Below, piece by piece: positions 48,635-57,797 of a DNA stretch of 64,000 bases. The first letter of the stretch is position 1; each line of letters begins with the position of its first letter. Under the pieces are notes generated by a model. That model was given only the letters and a program-made list of their open reading frames with translations, had not been told where the DNA came from and made no database searches. The stretch comes from Pelomicrobium methylotrophicum (GTDB taxonomy: Bacteria > Pseudomonadota > Gammaproteobacteria > Burkholderiales > UBA6910): the NCBI RefSeq assembly GCF_008014345.1, contig NZ_VPFL01000007.1:80203-144202 (forward strand), in the 5' to 3' direction. A program made the position numbers and the translations under genes.

Positions 48635-49690
48635 ATGTCTTTGTCATGGACTGACATACCCGCGGCGCCGATTGATCACAGCGCTAGAGACGAGGCCTTA
48701 AGGCGTCAGTCGTGCCTGACCAAACCGCCCGGTGCCTTAGGACGGTTGGAGGCGCTCGCTGTGCGCCTGGCGGGCTTGCAGGGGCGCGCGCGGCCGTCGC
48801 TCACACGAGTGCGCATCGTGGTGTTCGCTGCGGACCACGGGGTGGCGGAGGAGGGCGTTTCCGCCTTTCCCCAGGCGGTGACGGTGGAGATGGTGCGCAA
48901 CTTTTCCCGTGGCGGCGCGGCCATCTCGGTGCTGGCGCGGCACCTCAACGCCGAGCTGGAGGTGGTGGACGTGGGCACGGTGCGGGATCCGGGACCCCTT
49001 CCCGGTGTCGTGTCTTGCCGAGCTGGCGAGGGGACCGCCAATTTCTGCCGGCAGCCCGCCATGTCCGCCGCCCAGCTCGAGATCGCCCTCGCCGCGGGCC
49101 GCGCGGCGGCGATGCGGGCACAGGAAGCGGGCGTGGAACTTTTCGTCGGCGGCGAGATGGGCATCGCCAACACCACCTCCGCCACAGCGCTCGCCTGTGC
49201 GCTGCTCGATGAAGCCCCCGAGCGAATGGTGGGGCCGGGCACTGGGCTGGATGCGGCCGGCATCGCGCGCAAAACGGAAGTCGTCCGTCGGGCGCTGGCG
49301 TTGCACCGGTCAGCCATGGTCGGACCGCTGGACGCCTTGCGCTGCGTGGGCGGCTTCGAGATCGCGGCCCTCACGGGCGCCTACCTCGCCTGCGCCCAGG
49401 CGGGGCTGCCGGTGCTGGTGGACGGCTTCATCGCCACCGTCGCGGCGCTCGCCGCCGTGCGCCAATGCCGAGGGGCAGGCGAGTGGTTCCTCTATGCTCA
49501 CGCCTCCGCCGAGCCCGGGCATGCTCGCCTGCTGCAGGCCCTCGCGGCGGAGCCAATCCTCAGCCTCGGCATGCGGCTCGGCGAGGGGAGCGGGGCGGCG
49601 GTGGCGGTGCCGTTGCTGCGTCTTGCCTGCGCGCTGCACGGGGAGATGGCCACCTTCGCGGAGGCCGGCGTCTCGGAGAAGGCGCAGTGA
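48635..49690 (+). CDS. cobT: Nicotinate-nucleotide:dimethylbenzimidazole phosphoribosyltransferase
   Basis: 351 residues from ATG 48635 (an in-frame ATG at 48623 is an alternative; neither has a strong ribosome site). Signatures [45 protein letters not shown], and [10 protein letters not shown]. It activates DMB as alpha-ribazole phosphate, using the ligand made by BluB. The 73-bp gap from cobU is one of the larger breaks in the run. Confidence 0.94.
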   Translation: MSLSWTDIPAAPIDHSARDEALRRQSCLTKPPGALGRLEALAVRLAGLQGRARPSLTRVRIVVFAADHGVAEEGVSAFPQAVTVEMVRNFSRGGAAISVLARHLNAELEVVDVGTVRDPGPLPGVVSCRAGEGTANFCRQPAMSAAQLEIALAAGRAAAMRAQEAGVELFVGGEMGIANTTSATALACALLDEAPERMVGPGTGLDAAGIARKTEVVRRALALHRSAMVGPLDALRCVGGFEIAALTGAYLACAQAGLPVLVDGFIATVAALAAVRQCRGAGEWFLYAHASAEPGHARLLQALAAEPILSLGMRLGEGSGAAVAVPLLRLACALHGEMATFAEAGVSEKAQ

Positions 49691-50313
49691 AGGTTCAAAA
49701 GGGGTGGTTCGATCTGCTCCGCCACGGCGAGACGGAAGGCGGTCAGCGCTATCGTGGGGTCACCGACGACCCCCTTACGGACGCCGGCTGGGAACAGATG
49801 TGGAGGGCCGTGAGGGGAAAGGGTCTCTGGGATCGCATCGTCACCTCGCCGCTCGAGCGCTGCGCGGCATTCGCCGAAGCGCTGGCGGCGCGGCATGCCA
49901 TCGTCCTAGAAGTGGACGAGCGGTGGCGGGAGATCGATTTCGGCGCTTGGGAAGGGCACACGGTGGAAGAGCTGATGGCCCAGGACCCGCAGGCCCTGGA
50001 ACGGTTCTGGCGCGATCCCCTGGCCCATCCGCCGCCGGGGGGCGAGCGGCTCGCCGCGTTCCGGGACCGGGTGCTGGCCGCGTGGCGTGAGCTCGCTTCC
50101 CGCTGCTGGGGGCAGCGGGTGTTGATCGTCACCCACGCCGGGCCGATCCGGGTGGTGCTGGCCCATCTCAGCGGCTGGCCGGCCAACGGGCTTCTTTCGA
50201 TCGAGGTGCCCCTTGCCAGCCTGATGCGCCTGCGTCCGCAGGGAGTCAGAGCCGTTGAAGGCGGGTGGAAGGCGGCGGGCGTGGCGCGACGGGGCGAGGG
50301 CGTTGGAGACTGA
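49687..50313 (+). CDS. cobC: Alpha-ribazole-5'-phosphate phosphatase-like histidine phosphatase
   Basis: 208 residues from a GTG overlapping the cobT stop. The phosphohistidine motif [11 protein letters not shown], with [24 protein letters not shown] and [14 protein letters not shown], defines a histidine phosphatase. Location between cobT and cobS supports dephosphorylation of alpha-ribazole phosphate or of cobalamin phosphate. On sequence alone it could also be a general phosphoglycerate-mutase-like enzyme. Confidence 0.86.
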   Translation: MKVQKGWFDLLRHGETEGGQRYRGVTDDPLTDAGWEQMWRAVRGKGLWDRIVTSPLERCAAFAEALAARHAIVLEVDERWREIDFGAWEGHTVEELMAQDPQALERFWRDPLAHPPPGGERLAAFRDRVLAAWRELASRCWGQRVLIVTHAGPIRVVLAHLSGWPANGLLSIEVPLASLMRLRPQGVRAVEGGWKAAGVARRGEGVGD

Positions 50314-50320
50314 GGTTTCG

Positions 50321-51049
50321 ATGCTACGGCCTTTCCTGATTGCAGTGCAGTTTCTGACCCGACTGCCGGTGACGCGGGGAGACTGGCGGGAGGAAGAGGT
50401 GGGCCGCTCCATCGTCTGGTATCCAGCGGTGGGCCTGCTGCTGGGAGCGGTGCTATCAGTCCTCGGCTGGGCGCTTCAAAGCGCCGTGCCGGCGGTGGCT
50501 GCGGCGGTGCTGCTCGCCGTGTGGGTCTTCGGCACGGGCGCGTTACATCTGGACGGGCTTGCCGACAGCGCGGATGCGTGGCTGGGGGGCCACGGCGACC
50601 GAGAACGCACGCTCGCCATCATGAAGGACGCCCATCGCGGCGCAGCGGCCATCGTGGTGGTGGCGGTGGTGCTGATTGCCAAATTCGCGGCGTTGGAAAC
50701 AGCAATCCAAAGCGGCGCTTGGGCAGTGCTCGTCACTGCTCCGCTGGCTGGCCGGGCCCTCGTCCCGGTTCTGTTCTTGACCACGCCTTATGTGCGCACC
50801 GGGGGGTTGGGCGGCGCACTGGCCCTGCACCTGCCGCGGCGCGGTGCCGTCGTCAGCGCTGGTGCGGCCGTGGCGGCGGTTCTCGCGCTGAGCCCAGAGC
50901 GCGGGCTTGCGATCCTGCTCACGGCCGCGGCCGTATTCGCCCTGCTGCGTTGGCTCATGATGGTGAGAATTCACGGCACCACCGGCGACACCGCTGGCGC
51001 CCTGATCGAGATCGCGGAGGCAGCCGTGCTCCTGGCGGCTGTGGCGTAG
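50321..51049 (+). CDS. cobS: Adenosylcobinamide-GDP ribazoletransferase (cobalamin synthase)
   Basis: 242 residues with about six membrane segments. Signatures QFLTRLPV, WYPAVGLLLGAVL, GALHLDGLADSADAW (catalytic acidic cluster), MKDAHRGAAA and GTTGDTAGALIEIAE. It joins alpha-ribazole to adenosylcobinamide-GDP to finish B12. Last gene of the run; starts 7 bp after cobC. Confidence 0.94.
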   Translation: MLRPFLIAVQFLTRLPVTRGDWREEEVGRSIVWYPAVGLLLGAVLSVLGWALQSAVPAVAAAVLLAVWVFGTGALHLDGLADSADAWLGGHGDRERTLAIMKDAHRGAAAIVVVAVVLIAKFAALETAIQSGAWAVLVTAPLAGRALVPVLFLTTPYVRTGGLGGALALHLPRRGAVVSAGAAVAAVLALSPERGLAILLTAAAVFALLRWLMMVRIHGTTGDTAGALIEIAEAAVLLAAVA

Positions 51050-51108
51050 CCCGTTCGATGCTTTGGCGAGGGCCTTTCGCATGATCTGAGACCGGTGCCA
51101 TGGGCGTC

Positions 51109-52440
51109 TTACTGGGGATCGGCCGGTGGCGCCTTGGACTCGGGCACAGCCAGGTGCCGCAGGCGTCGCACACCGGCCCAGACGAGGGGGACCACCAGCA
51201 GAAGGCTGACGGCTTGGAGCACCTCCACGTCGATGCCCAGCGACAGGGCGCCCAGACCCTTGAGGGCATAGCCCACCAGCCCTAGCACGTAGTAGCTGAT
51301 GGCCACCACCGACAGCCCTTCCACTGTCTGCTGGAGCCTGATCTGTAGCTGCACGCGGCGATTCATCGAGCGCAGAAGATCCCGGTTCTGGGCCTGCAGC
51401 GCCACGTCCACCACGGTGCGCAGGGTGTTGCCCGCATGGGACACTCGCACCGCCAGGCGCTCAAGCCGGGCGTTGACCGACTCACAGGTTTCCATGGCCG
51501 GAGCGAGCCGGCGGTCCATGAATTCGCACCAGGTTTGCAGGCCCTCGATGCGTTCTTCCCGCAGCTCGGCGATGCGCCGGCGCACCAGGTTGTAATAGGC
51601 TTTGGCGGCACCGAAGCGATAACTGGTCTGGCTTGCAAGCCGCGCCGTCTCGGCGTCTAGCCGGGTGAGGGCCTTCAACAGCGCTTGCTCTGCTTGTAGC
51701 TCCTTGACCTCGGCGATTCGGCGCGTGAGCTCGGTCAGCTCCAGCTCCAGGGCCCGCAGCTGCGGGCGCGTCTTCAACGCCAGGGGAAAGGCCAGCAATG
51801 CTGCCGTACGATAGGTCTCTACCTCGAGCAAGCGCTGCACCAGCCGGCCGGCCTGTCGGTGGTTGAGCCCCCGGTCGCGTACCAGGATGCGGACGAAGCC
51901 GTCGGCGTTGAGGCGAAAGTCGGTCCAGGCGACGGCCTTGCCGCCCGTCATGAGCGAACCGACATAGCGGTCGGAACCGCACAGAGCGGCCAGGCTCGCG
52001 GCGTCACGTTCCGCCGCACTGGCGGGTTCCAGGGCCAGATGGACCGCCACGAGAAGCTGACCTGGTAGCTGATGCAACCAATCCAGCGGGACGTGGCCGA
52101 TGGCCGGCTCCCGGAACGGTTCGGCAAAGGGCCCTTCCCGGTAGAAAGTATAGGTGGTGAACTCCGTATGCCGTTCCCACCTCACCCGTATTTGGCCGAG
52201 ATCGGCGACGTGGTAGTTCGCTTGCGGCGCGGGTGGGGTGGCGCCGAAGCGGCGGCACAGCTCGATGAAATGGTCCCGGTTGCGCTCGTTCTCCAGCTCA
52301 CCGGAAAGCACCGCGATATGCGAGGCCTCGAGCGGCGCGCGCAGCGCCATGAAAGGCCGGGCATGCAGTTCGTTGACCAGGGCTTCCCGCTCAGGAAGGG
52401 GATTCAACAACCAGGCGGAGTGCTGGGCGGGCGCATCCAA
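51109..52440 (-). CDS. DUF3422 family membrane protein
   Basis: 443 residues. The N-terminal LPEREALVNELHARPF and central WTDFRLNADGFVRILV are typical of DUF3422. A long helical, probably coiled-coil middle (about 200-345) leads to two membrane segments near the C-terminus (about 373-395 and 402-425). The family is widespread in Alpha- and Betaproteobacteria with no known function. It is convergent with cobS and stands alone. Confidence 0.85.
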   Translation of the reverse strand: MDAPAQHSAWLLNPLPEREALVNELHARPFMALRAPLEASHIAVLSGELENERNRDHFIELCRRFGATPPAPQANYHVADLGQIRVRWERHTEFTTYTFYREGPFAEPFREPAIGHVPLDWLHQLPGQLLVAVHLALEPASAAERDAASLAALCGSDRYVGSLMTGGKAVAWTDFRLNADGFVRILVRDRGLNHRQAGRLVQRLLEVETYRTAALLAFPLALKTRPQLRALELELTELTRRIAEVKELQAEQALLKALTRLDAETARLASQTSYRFGAAKAYYNLVRRRIAELREERIEGLQTWCEFMDRRLAPAMETCESVNARLERLAVRVSHAGNTLRTVVDVALQAQNRDLLRSMNRRVQLQIRLQQTVEGLSVVAISYYVLGLVGYALKGLGALSLGIDVEVLQAVSLLLVVPLVWAGVRRLRHLAVPESKAPPADPQ

Positions 52441-52481
52441 ACGTTTTCTCCTTCAGGAAAAATCGCAAAATGAGTGGTGAA

Positions 52482-52690
52482 GAATAGCAGAGGTCTGACA
52501 GCGCGGGCACGCTCTCACGCATGGTGCCGTAGCGCAAGGCTTGGTGCCGGAGGTGCGCGCGGCGGCCATTCCGCCCAGCGTCGCGTCGGCACCCGGGTCG
52601 ATGGGAAAGAAGAGACCCGTATGGCGCATATTGAGCTGCTCAGGGGTGGCGCCGGCTTGCACCGGGGCATCGAGATCCATCGCAACGATT
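52482..52690 (-). pseudogene. Fragment of an FAD-linked oxidase (GlcD/D-lactate dehydrogenase type)
   Basis: On the minus strand one frame reads QAGATPEQLN then RHTGLFFPIDPGADATLGG, the FAD-binding signature of GlcD/Dld proteins. After MAAARTSGT a one-base shift moves the continuing homology (ALRYGTMRESVPALSDL) to another frame. Neither end of a gene is present: only ~70 of ~470 residues remain. This is a decayed relic between DUF3422 and the MFS gene. Confidence 0.7.
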
Positions 52691-52791
52691 CTAAACAAGG
52701 GATGTTTCTTGACCACCTCAAACGGGCCCGTATACTCGCAAGACGGCGTGGCAGAAACGGCGCGCCGTATATGGCGCAAGAGGAGAAAGTC

Positions 52792-54012
52792 ATGAGCCGG
52801 TCCTGGCGCACGCCTGCCGTCATGCTGCTTTTTGGCGGCGTCATCCTTACCCTGTCGCTTGGCATCCGCCACGGATTCGGGCTTTTCCTCCAGCCCATGA
52901 GCAGCGAATACGGCTGGGGCAGGGAGGTGTTTGCCTTTGCCATCGCGCTCCAGAACCTGGTGTGGGGGTTGGCGCAGCCTTTCGCCGGCATGATCGCCGA
53001 CCGCTTCGGCGCTGGCCGCGTGCTCGCGGGAGGTGGGACCTTGTACGCGCTGGGCCTGGCGCTGATGGCAGCATCGGACAGCGGGCCGTCTCTGTCGTTG
53101 AGCGCGGGGCTGCTGATCGGGCTCGGGCTTTCAGGGACCGCGTTCTCGGTGGTCTATGGGGCCCTTGGCCGCGCCTTTCCGCCGCATCAGCGGAGCATGG
53201 CCTTCGGCATCGCCGGCGCGGCCGGATCGTTCGGCCAGTTCATCATGCTGCCAGTGGAGCAGTCGTTGATCGGGACCCTCGGATGGTTCGGCGCGCTCCT
53301 CGCGCTTGCGCTGCTCGCGGCGCTCATGGTGCCCCTCGCGGCCGCCCTGGCGGAGCCTCGGGATCATGGGAGCGCCGGCGCAGTTTCGGGGCAGAGCATG
53401 CGGGAAGCCCTGGCCGAAGCAGGCACCCACGGCGGGTTCTGGCTCCTTTGCTTTGGCTTCTTCGTGTGCGGCTTCCAGGTGGTGTTCATTGCCGTGCACT
53501 TCCCGGCTTTTGTCACAGACCTGGGCCTCTCCGGCCGGGTGGGCATGATGGCCCTGGCGCTCATCGGCCTTTTCAATGTCGCGGGCACGTACACGGCCGG
53601 CTGGCTGGGCGGGCGCTACCGGAAGAAATACCTGCTGGCGGGCCTCTATCTCGCTCGCGCCGTCGTGATCTCAGCTTTCCTGCTGCTTCCCATCACCGAG
53701 GTCTCGATCTACGTGTTCGCTGCGTGCATGGGGCTGCTGTGGCTCGGCACCGTACCGCTTACCAACGGCGTTGTGGCCCAGATCTTCGGGGTAAAATACC
53801 TTTCGACCCTGTTCGGTTTTGTGTTCCTCGGTCACCAGGTGGGGAGCTTCATGGGCGTGTGGTTGGGCGGCTTCCTGTTCGACCTGACGGGATCGTACAA
53901 TGCGGTCTGGGCGATCACCATCGGGCTGGGCGTGGTGGCCGCGCTCCTGCATTGGCCCATCGACGACCGGGAGCTGCGGGCCGGCGATTTCACGAAAGCG
54001 CCCCTGGGATGA
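52792..54012 (+). CDS. MFS transporter, oxalate/formate or monocarboxylate antiporter-like
   Basis: 406 residues; the ATG after AGGAGAAAGTC was chosen over a long upstream extension that overlaps the oxidase relic. Twelve membrane segments. The N-terminal GIRHGFGLFLQPMSSEYGWGREVFAFA and WGLAQPFAGMIADRFGAGRV motifs mark the OFA/MCT-like branch, which usually moves carboxylates. Near a relic of a 2-hydroxyacid oxidase, lactate or glycolate uptake is a reasonable guess only. Confidence 0.83.
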   Translation: MSRSWRTPAVMLLFGGVILTLSLGIRHGFGLFLQPMSSEYGWGREVFAFAIALQNLVWGLAQPFAGMIADRFGAGRVLAGGGTLYALGLALMAASDSGPSLSLSAGLLIGLGLSGTAFSVVYGALGRAFPPHQRSMAFGIAGAAGSFGQFIMLPVEQSLIGTLGWFGALLALALLAALMVPLAAALAEPRDHGSAGAVSGQSMREALAEAGTHGGFWLLCFGFFVCGFQVVFIAVHFPAFVTDLGLSGRVGMMALALIGLFNVAGTYTAGWLGGRYRKKYLLAGLYLARAVVISAFLLLPITEVSIYVFAACMGLLWLGTVPLTNGVVAQIFGVKYLSTLFGFVFLGHQVGSFMGVWLGGFLFDLTGSYNAVWAITIGLGVVAALLHWPIDDRELRAGDFTKAPLG

Positions 54013-54148
54013 GAGGGGGGCGCCGACGGGTGGACGTTTCATCGTCATGGCGCCTGCCGCCGTTTGAGCCGCCCGGCTCGAGGCGCGTGCTGTCGAAGCG
54101 CGGGCGCTGGGCACCTATCCAGCGGAGACAGTGGCTGCGCCGGGTGGT

Positions 54149-54301
54149 ATGCGCTTCATGAAGACGGCGCTGGACGGCAGCGGGTGGGCTTGGGCGGCGG
54201 TGGCGCTGCTGGCGGCCCTCCTGTCCCTCGGCGTCTGGGCTTTCCACGGCTACCTGGATCCCGAGGCCATCTTCTGGTTTTCCAACCTGCGGCTCTGCTG
54301 A
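54149..54301 (+). CDS. Small single-span membrane protein
   Basis: A 50-residue frame with one hydrophobic segment (WAAVALLAALLSLGVWAF, about 14-31) ending in FWFSNLRLC. Starts at ATG 54149 or 54158. No strong ribosome site is seen. The composition is protein-like, but the family is not recognised. Confidence 0.4.
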   Translation: MRFMKTALDGSGWAWAAVALLAALLSLGVWAFHGYLDPEAIFWFSNLRLC

Positions 54302-54388
54302 GGGTCCACGACGCCATCGTCGCCTGCCCGCGACCGACCTCGTTTGGGTGGCGAGGTCCGGGCGGATTTCATGGCATTCCCGGGGCGC

Positions 54389-54595
54389 CTAGGCTGGAAT
54401 GTCGGGCGTCAGCCGGCGCTCCAGGAGCGCGATATGGTCTTTCAAATAGAGTTTTCGTTTCTTGAGGCGACGCAGCTGCAACTCGTCCTGGTGGGCGTCC
54501 TGGGATAAGCGGTTGATGATGTCGTCAAGGTCCCGGTGTTCGAGCTCCAGTTCCTTGATTTTACGCTTTATTGCTTCGATTTCCTCCTCTTCCAT
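54389..54595 (-). CDS. YdcH/DUF465 family protein
   Basis: 68 residues, ATG after GAGGGTACGCC. Wholly helical with the family pattern (ELEHRDLDDIINRL, then RRLKKRKLYLKDHIALLERR). These tiny coiled-coil proteins are common in Proteobacteria; their role is not established. An in-frame ATG 24 bp further upstream is less likely. Confidence 0.82.
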   Translation of the reverse strand: MEEEEIEAIKRKIKELELEHRDLDDIINRLSQDAHQDELQLRRLKKRKLYLKDHIALLERRLTPDIPA

Positions 54596-54693
54596 GGCGT
54601 ACCCTCCGCTCACGAACATCAGTCATCTCCTTGGCCCAAGGGTGCGGGCGGGGGCCCGAATCCCCGGGGGCGGCCCGCCCACGGTTGAGGTTC

Positions 54694-54707
54694 CGAACAG
54701 CTGTTCG
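54694..54707. promoter_or_regulatory. 14-bp perfect palindrome CGAACAGCTGTTCG
   Basis: A perfect palindrome in the divergent gap between the DUF465 gene and the quinone oxidoreductase gene. It has the form CGAAC-N4-GTTCG of a LexA-type operator in Gram-positive bacteria and some other phyla, which differs from the E. coli/beta-proteobacterial box. The regulator is not known; it may control either flanking gene. Confidence 0.4.
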
Positions 54708-54788
54708 TTAGCATACTCCCGTCGTTTGACGATGGGTATATTCCCCTTCCCGCGGCCGTCGCGATTAACCATGACCAGGAGAGCTTGA

Positions 54789-55763
54789 ATGCCGCACGCA
54801 ATTCGTTTCTATGAAACTGGCAGTCCGGAGGTGTTGCGCTGGGAAGCGGTCGACGTCGGCCATCCCGGCAAGGGTGAAGTGCGCGTCCGGCACACCGCGG
54901 TGGGGCTCAACTTCATCGACGTCTACCATCGCTCTGGGTTGTATCCGGTCCAGCTTCCGGCCACGCCGGGGCTGGAAGCGTGCGGCGTCGTGGAGGAAGT
55001 GGGCGAGGGCGTGGACGACCTCAAGCCCGGCGACCGGGTGGCGTACGCTTCGCCCCCGATGGGCGCGTACGCGCAAGTGCGGCTGATGCCCGCAGACCGG
55101 TTGGTCAAGGTGCCCGAGGGCGTGAGCGACGAGCAGGCTGCCTCCATGATGCTCAAGGGGATGACGGCCGAATACCTGATCCGTCGCACCTTTCCGGTCA
55201 AGGCGGAACACACGATCCTGGTGCACGCTGCCGCGGGGGGCGTGGGCCTGATCCTGTGCCAGTGGGCCAAGGCGCTGGGGGCCACCGTGATCGGCACCGT
55301 GGGCAGCGACGAGAAGGCCAGGCTCGCCGAGGCCCACGGCTGCGACTATCCCATTGTCTACACGCGGGAGGACTTCGTCACTCGGGTGATGGAGATCACG
55401 GGCGGGCGCAAGTGCGACGTGGTCTACGACTCGGTGGGCAGGGATACCTTTATGAAGTCCCTCGAGTGTGTGCGGATGTTCGGCCTGGTAGTCTCCTTTG
55501 GCCAGTCTTCCGGCCCCGTGCCGCCGTTCGAGGTGGGCGTGCTTTCTGCGAAAGGGTCGCTCTACCTCACGCGCCCGACGTTGATGCATTACACCGCCAA
55601 GCGGGAAGACTTGGTGATGTCGGCCGACGCCTTGTTTCAAATGGTGCTCGATGGCAAGATCCGCATCAACGTCAACCAGACCTATCCCCTCAGGGAAGCT
55701 GCCCAGGCCCACCGGGATCTGGAGGCGCGCAAAACCACCGGATCGACGGTGTTTGTGGTATGA
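54789..55763 (+). CDS. NADPH:quinone oxidoreductase (QOR-like zinc-free MDR)
   Basis: 324 residues. N-terminal IRFYETGSPEVLRWEAVDVG, substrate region NFIDVYHRSGLY, the Rossmann motif HAAAGGVGLILCQWAKALGA and the ending YPLREAAQAHRDLEARKTTGS are those of QorA. No catalytic Zn ligands. It reduces quinones by NADPH in the cytoplasm, probably as a detoxifying or stress enzyme. Confidence 0.92.
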   Translation: MPHAIRFYETGSPEVLRWEAVDVGHPGKGEVRVRHTAVGLNFIDVYHRSGLYPVQLPATPGLEACGVVEEVGEGVDDLKPGDRVAYASPPMGAYAQVRLMPADRLVKVPEGVSDEQAASMMLKGMTAEYLIRRTFPVKAEHTILVHAAAGGVGLILCQWAKALGATVIGTVGSDEKARLAEAHGCDYPIVYTREDFVTRVMEITGGRKCDVVYDSVGRDTFMKSLECVRMFGLVVSFGQSSGPVPPFEVGVLSAKGSLYLTRPTLMHYTAKREDLVMSADALFQMVLDGKIRINVNQTYPLREAAQAHRDLEARKTTGSTVFVV

Positions 55764-55833
55764 GCGCTGGGTAAATTAAATGGCCGGCGGATGGGGCGGG
55801 GCGGGTGATGGGGGGAGGGGAGTTCATGCCCAG

Positions 55834-56283
55834 TCACTCACCCAACCTCGCTTCAGCATTCACCACGCCTGACAGCGTGGAGATGATCGGGCAGGCCACC
55901 TGCCCCCGGCGCGTGTCGCACTGGCCGATCAGGGTCTTGAGGACCCGGCGCATGCGCTGAAGATCCGCGATGCGCTCTTCCACCGATTCAAGCTTCGCGG
56001 CGGCGAGACGGCGCGCTTCACCGCAGCTGCGGCCGTCCTGCAGCGCGAGCAGGCCGCGGACCTCCTCCAGTGTGAAGCCGAGCTGCTGCGCCCGCTTGAT
56101 GAAACGCACCCGGTCCACGGCCGCGCGGCCATAGCGGCGCACGCCCCGCAAGGGCTTCTCGGGTTTATCCATCAGCTTCCGCCGCTGGTAGAAGCGAATC
56201 GTCTCCACGTTGACGCCGGCGGCGCGCGCCACCTGCCCGATGGTTAGCGCTTGCGCTTGGCGGATGATTCTCGTCGTATCCAT
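55834..56283 (-). CDS. merR: Mercury-responsive regulator MerR
   Basis: 149 residues; the ATG chosen starts the MerR-like N-terminus (LTIGQVARAAGVNVETIRFY). Three cysteines, C87, C122 and C131, have the same spacing as the Hg(II) ligands C82, C117 and C126 of Tn501 MerR, within matching contexts (CGEA, CDTRRGQVACPII). This makes it a genuine Hg sensor, not merely MerR-family. A mer-like operator lies just upstream. No merA or other mer structural gene follows it on either strand. Confidence 0.88.
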   Translation of the reverse strand: MDTTRIIRQAQALTIGQVARAAGVNVETIRFYQRRKLMDKPEKPLRGVRRYGRAAVDRVRFIKRAQQLGFTLEEVRGLLALQDGRSCGEARRLAAAKLESVEERIADLQRMRRVLKTLIGQCDTRRGQVACPIISTLSGVVNAEARLGE

Positions 56284-56292
56284 AGCACCTCC

Positions 56293-56324
56293 TTGACTGC
56301 GGACTATGGTACGCAATTTAAGCC
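56293..56324 (+). promoter_or_regulatory. mer-type promoter/operator divergent from merR
   Basis: TTGACT (-35), a 19-20 bp spacer with the imperfect dyad GCGGACTATGGTACGC (12 of 16 symmetric), then TTAAGC/TAAGCC as -10, very like the mer operator of Tn501. It faces right, away from merR, and merR starts 10 bp to its left, as in mer operons. The next gene it could drive is azlC, ~200 bp downstream. Confidence 0.72.
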
Positions 56325-56519
56325 AGCTTCATCAAAGTGTGGCGGCGGCCGCGGGGACCCGGCCCGCCATCAACAGGCCGGATGGAGCAGCGGGCCTGAA
56401 TCTCATCCTCGTGGACCTCGCGACCGTGAACCACAGATCCCCTTGAGGTCGTCGCGCTCGCCTAAAGAAGCAATAGGTCGTCTGGCTGGCCGACGCACGC
56501 AAACGATACAATCGCGAGT
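56325..56519 (+). other. Gap downstream of the mer-type promoter
   Basis: About 195 bp with no gene. It lies where the first mer structural gene would be expected. No fragment of merT or merP could be recognised in it. The last part is upstream of azlC. Confidence 0.4.
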
Positions 56520-57236
56520 ATGCATTGGTCAGACAGCGAAACTCGCCAGGCATTCCTGGCCGGCGCTCGCGACGCGCTGGGCGCGCCGGCGCTGGTGCTT
56601 TTTGCTGGCATGATCGGCTTCGGGGCGCTCGGGCGGGAGAGCGGCCTGGGCGTATGGGTCACCTCCGCCACAAGCTTCTTCATCTACGCGCTGCCAGGCC
56701 AAGTGGTGTTCGTGGAGATGTTCGCGGTGGGGGCGTCGTGGCTTGCCATCTTTCTCGCCGTCTCCCTTACCGCCGCCCGCTTCTTGCCTATGACGCTCAC
56801 GCTGATGCCTCAAGTGCCGCGCTCCCACCACAAACGGCTCCTTTACCTGCTAGTGCACCTCGTCTCCATGACCACCTGGGCTTCCATGATGAGCGCCTTC
56901 CCGCGGCTCAAGCCCGAGGAGCGGTTGCCGTACTTTACCGGCTTCGGGATGGTGTGCTGGGGCGTTTCGGTGCCCGGGACAGTCCTCGGTTATCTCGCTG
57001 CGGGCTACGTGCCGCCGTCCGTGACGCTTGGACTGGTGTTCCTGAACCCGCTTTTTTTCCTCCTGATGTTCGCGGAAGTGCGCCAGCGGGCGAGCCGGCT
57101 CGCGCTCCTGATCGGCGGGGTCAGCGGGCCGCTGATGCACCTGATGGCACCGGGCTGGAGCCTACTCGTGTGCGGCGTCGTGGGCGGCTCAGCCGCGTTC
57201 CTGTTGGACCGGATGCTGCGTCTCCATGGCCGCTGA
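56520..57236 (+). CDS. azlC: AzlC family branched-chain amino acid exporter, large subunit
   Basis: 238 residues with about six membrane segments. Typical AzlC start pattern (FLAGARDALGAPALVLFAGM, GFGALGRESGL) and the TSFFIYALPGQVVFVEMFAVG segment. Together with AzlD it forms an exporter known for branched-chain amino acid analogues. Its end overlaps azlD by 11 bp. It is the first gene after the mer-type promoter, so whether it is metal-controlled is an open question. Confidence 0.85.
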   Translation: MHWSDSETRQAFLAGARDALGAPALVLFAGMIGFGALGRESGLGVWVTSATSFFIYALPGQVVFVEMFAVGASWLAIFLAVSLTAARFLPMTLTLMPQVPRSHHKRLLYLLVHLVSMTTWASMMSAFPRLKPEERLPYFTGFGMVCWGVSVPGTVLGYLAAGYVPPSVTLGLVFLNPLFFLLMFAEVRQRASRLALLIGGVSGPLMHLMAPGWSLLVCGVVGGSAAFLLDRMLRLHGR

Positions 57237-57567
57237 GCTTGCCCGTTCTCCCCTGTGGCCCTGGATCCTCCTGCTCGGCGCGGCAGCGGGGACCTATCTC
57301 TGGCGCGGTCTTGGCGTCGTCTTCGCAGGCCGGCTCCGGCGCGACAGCCTGCTATTCCAGTGGTTCACCTGCGTCACTTACGCCATGCTGGCAGCGCTGG
57401 TGGCGCGGGTCATCGTGCTCCCGGTGGGAATCCTTGCAGAAACGCCGCTCGCATTTCGGCTCGCCGCCGCGGCCGCGGGCATGGCGGTGATGCTGTGGCG
57501 CCGCGGTGGCTTGGTACCAGCACTTGCGGTTGGCACGGGTTTGCTCATCGTCCTGTCCGCGACGTAA
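57226..57567 (+). CDS. azlD: AzlD family small subunit
   Basis: 113 residues with about four membrane segments (WILLLGAAAGTYLWRGLGV, WFTCVTYAMLAALVARVI). The ATG lies inside the end of azlC, so the pair is translationally coupled. AzlD is the small partner of the AzlCD exporter. Confidence 0.82.
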   Translation: MAAELARSPLWPWILLLGAAAGTYLWRGLGVVFAGRLRRDSLLFQWFTCVTYAMLAALVARVIVLPVGILAETPLAFRLAAAAAGMAVMLWRRGGLVPALAVGTGLLIVLSAT

Positions 57568-57797
57568 GTGTCCTGGGAGCTTGATCGCCGACGCTGGCGG
57601 TGGCGGGGGTGCCGCCGCGGCATCATCCGTGCGCTGCCCGAGGGCGGGATGCTTCCTCCGCTGCTCCGGAATCGCGGATCGGGTTGCCACTCTTTGGACG
57701 CGTTGCCCGGGAGCGTTTGCGGCTGCACTTCCGTACTCGTTCTGCGAAAATAAAAGCGGATTGGGCATGATGCCGAAGCGACCATGGCGGAGCAAGA
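57568..57797. other. Gap between azlD and ttcA
   Basis: About 230 bp that is very GC-rich at the left and more AT-rich toward ttcA. No gene, tRNA or clear promoter was recognised. It presumably holds the ttcA promoter. Confidence 0.4.
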
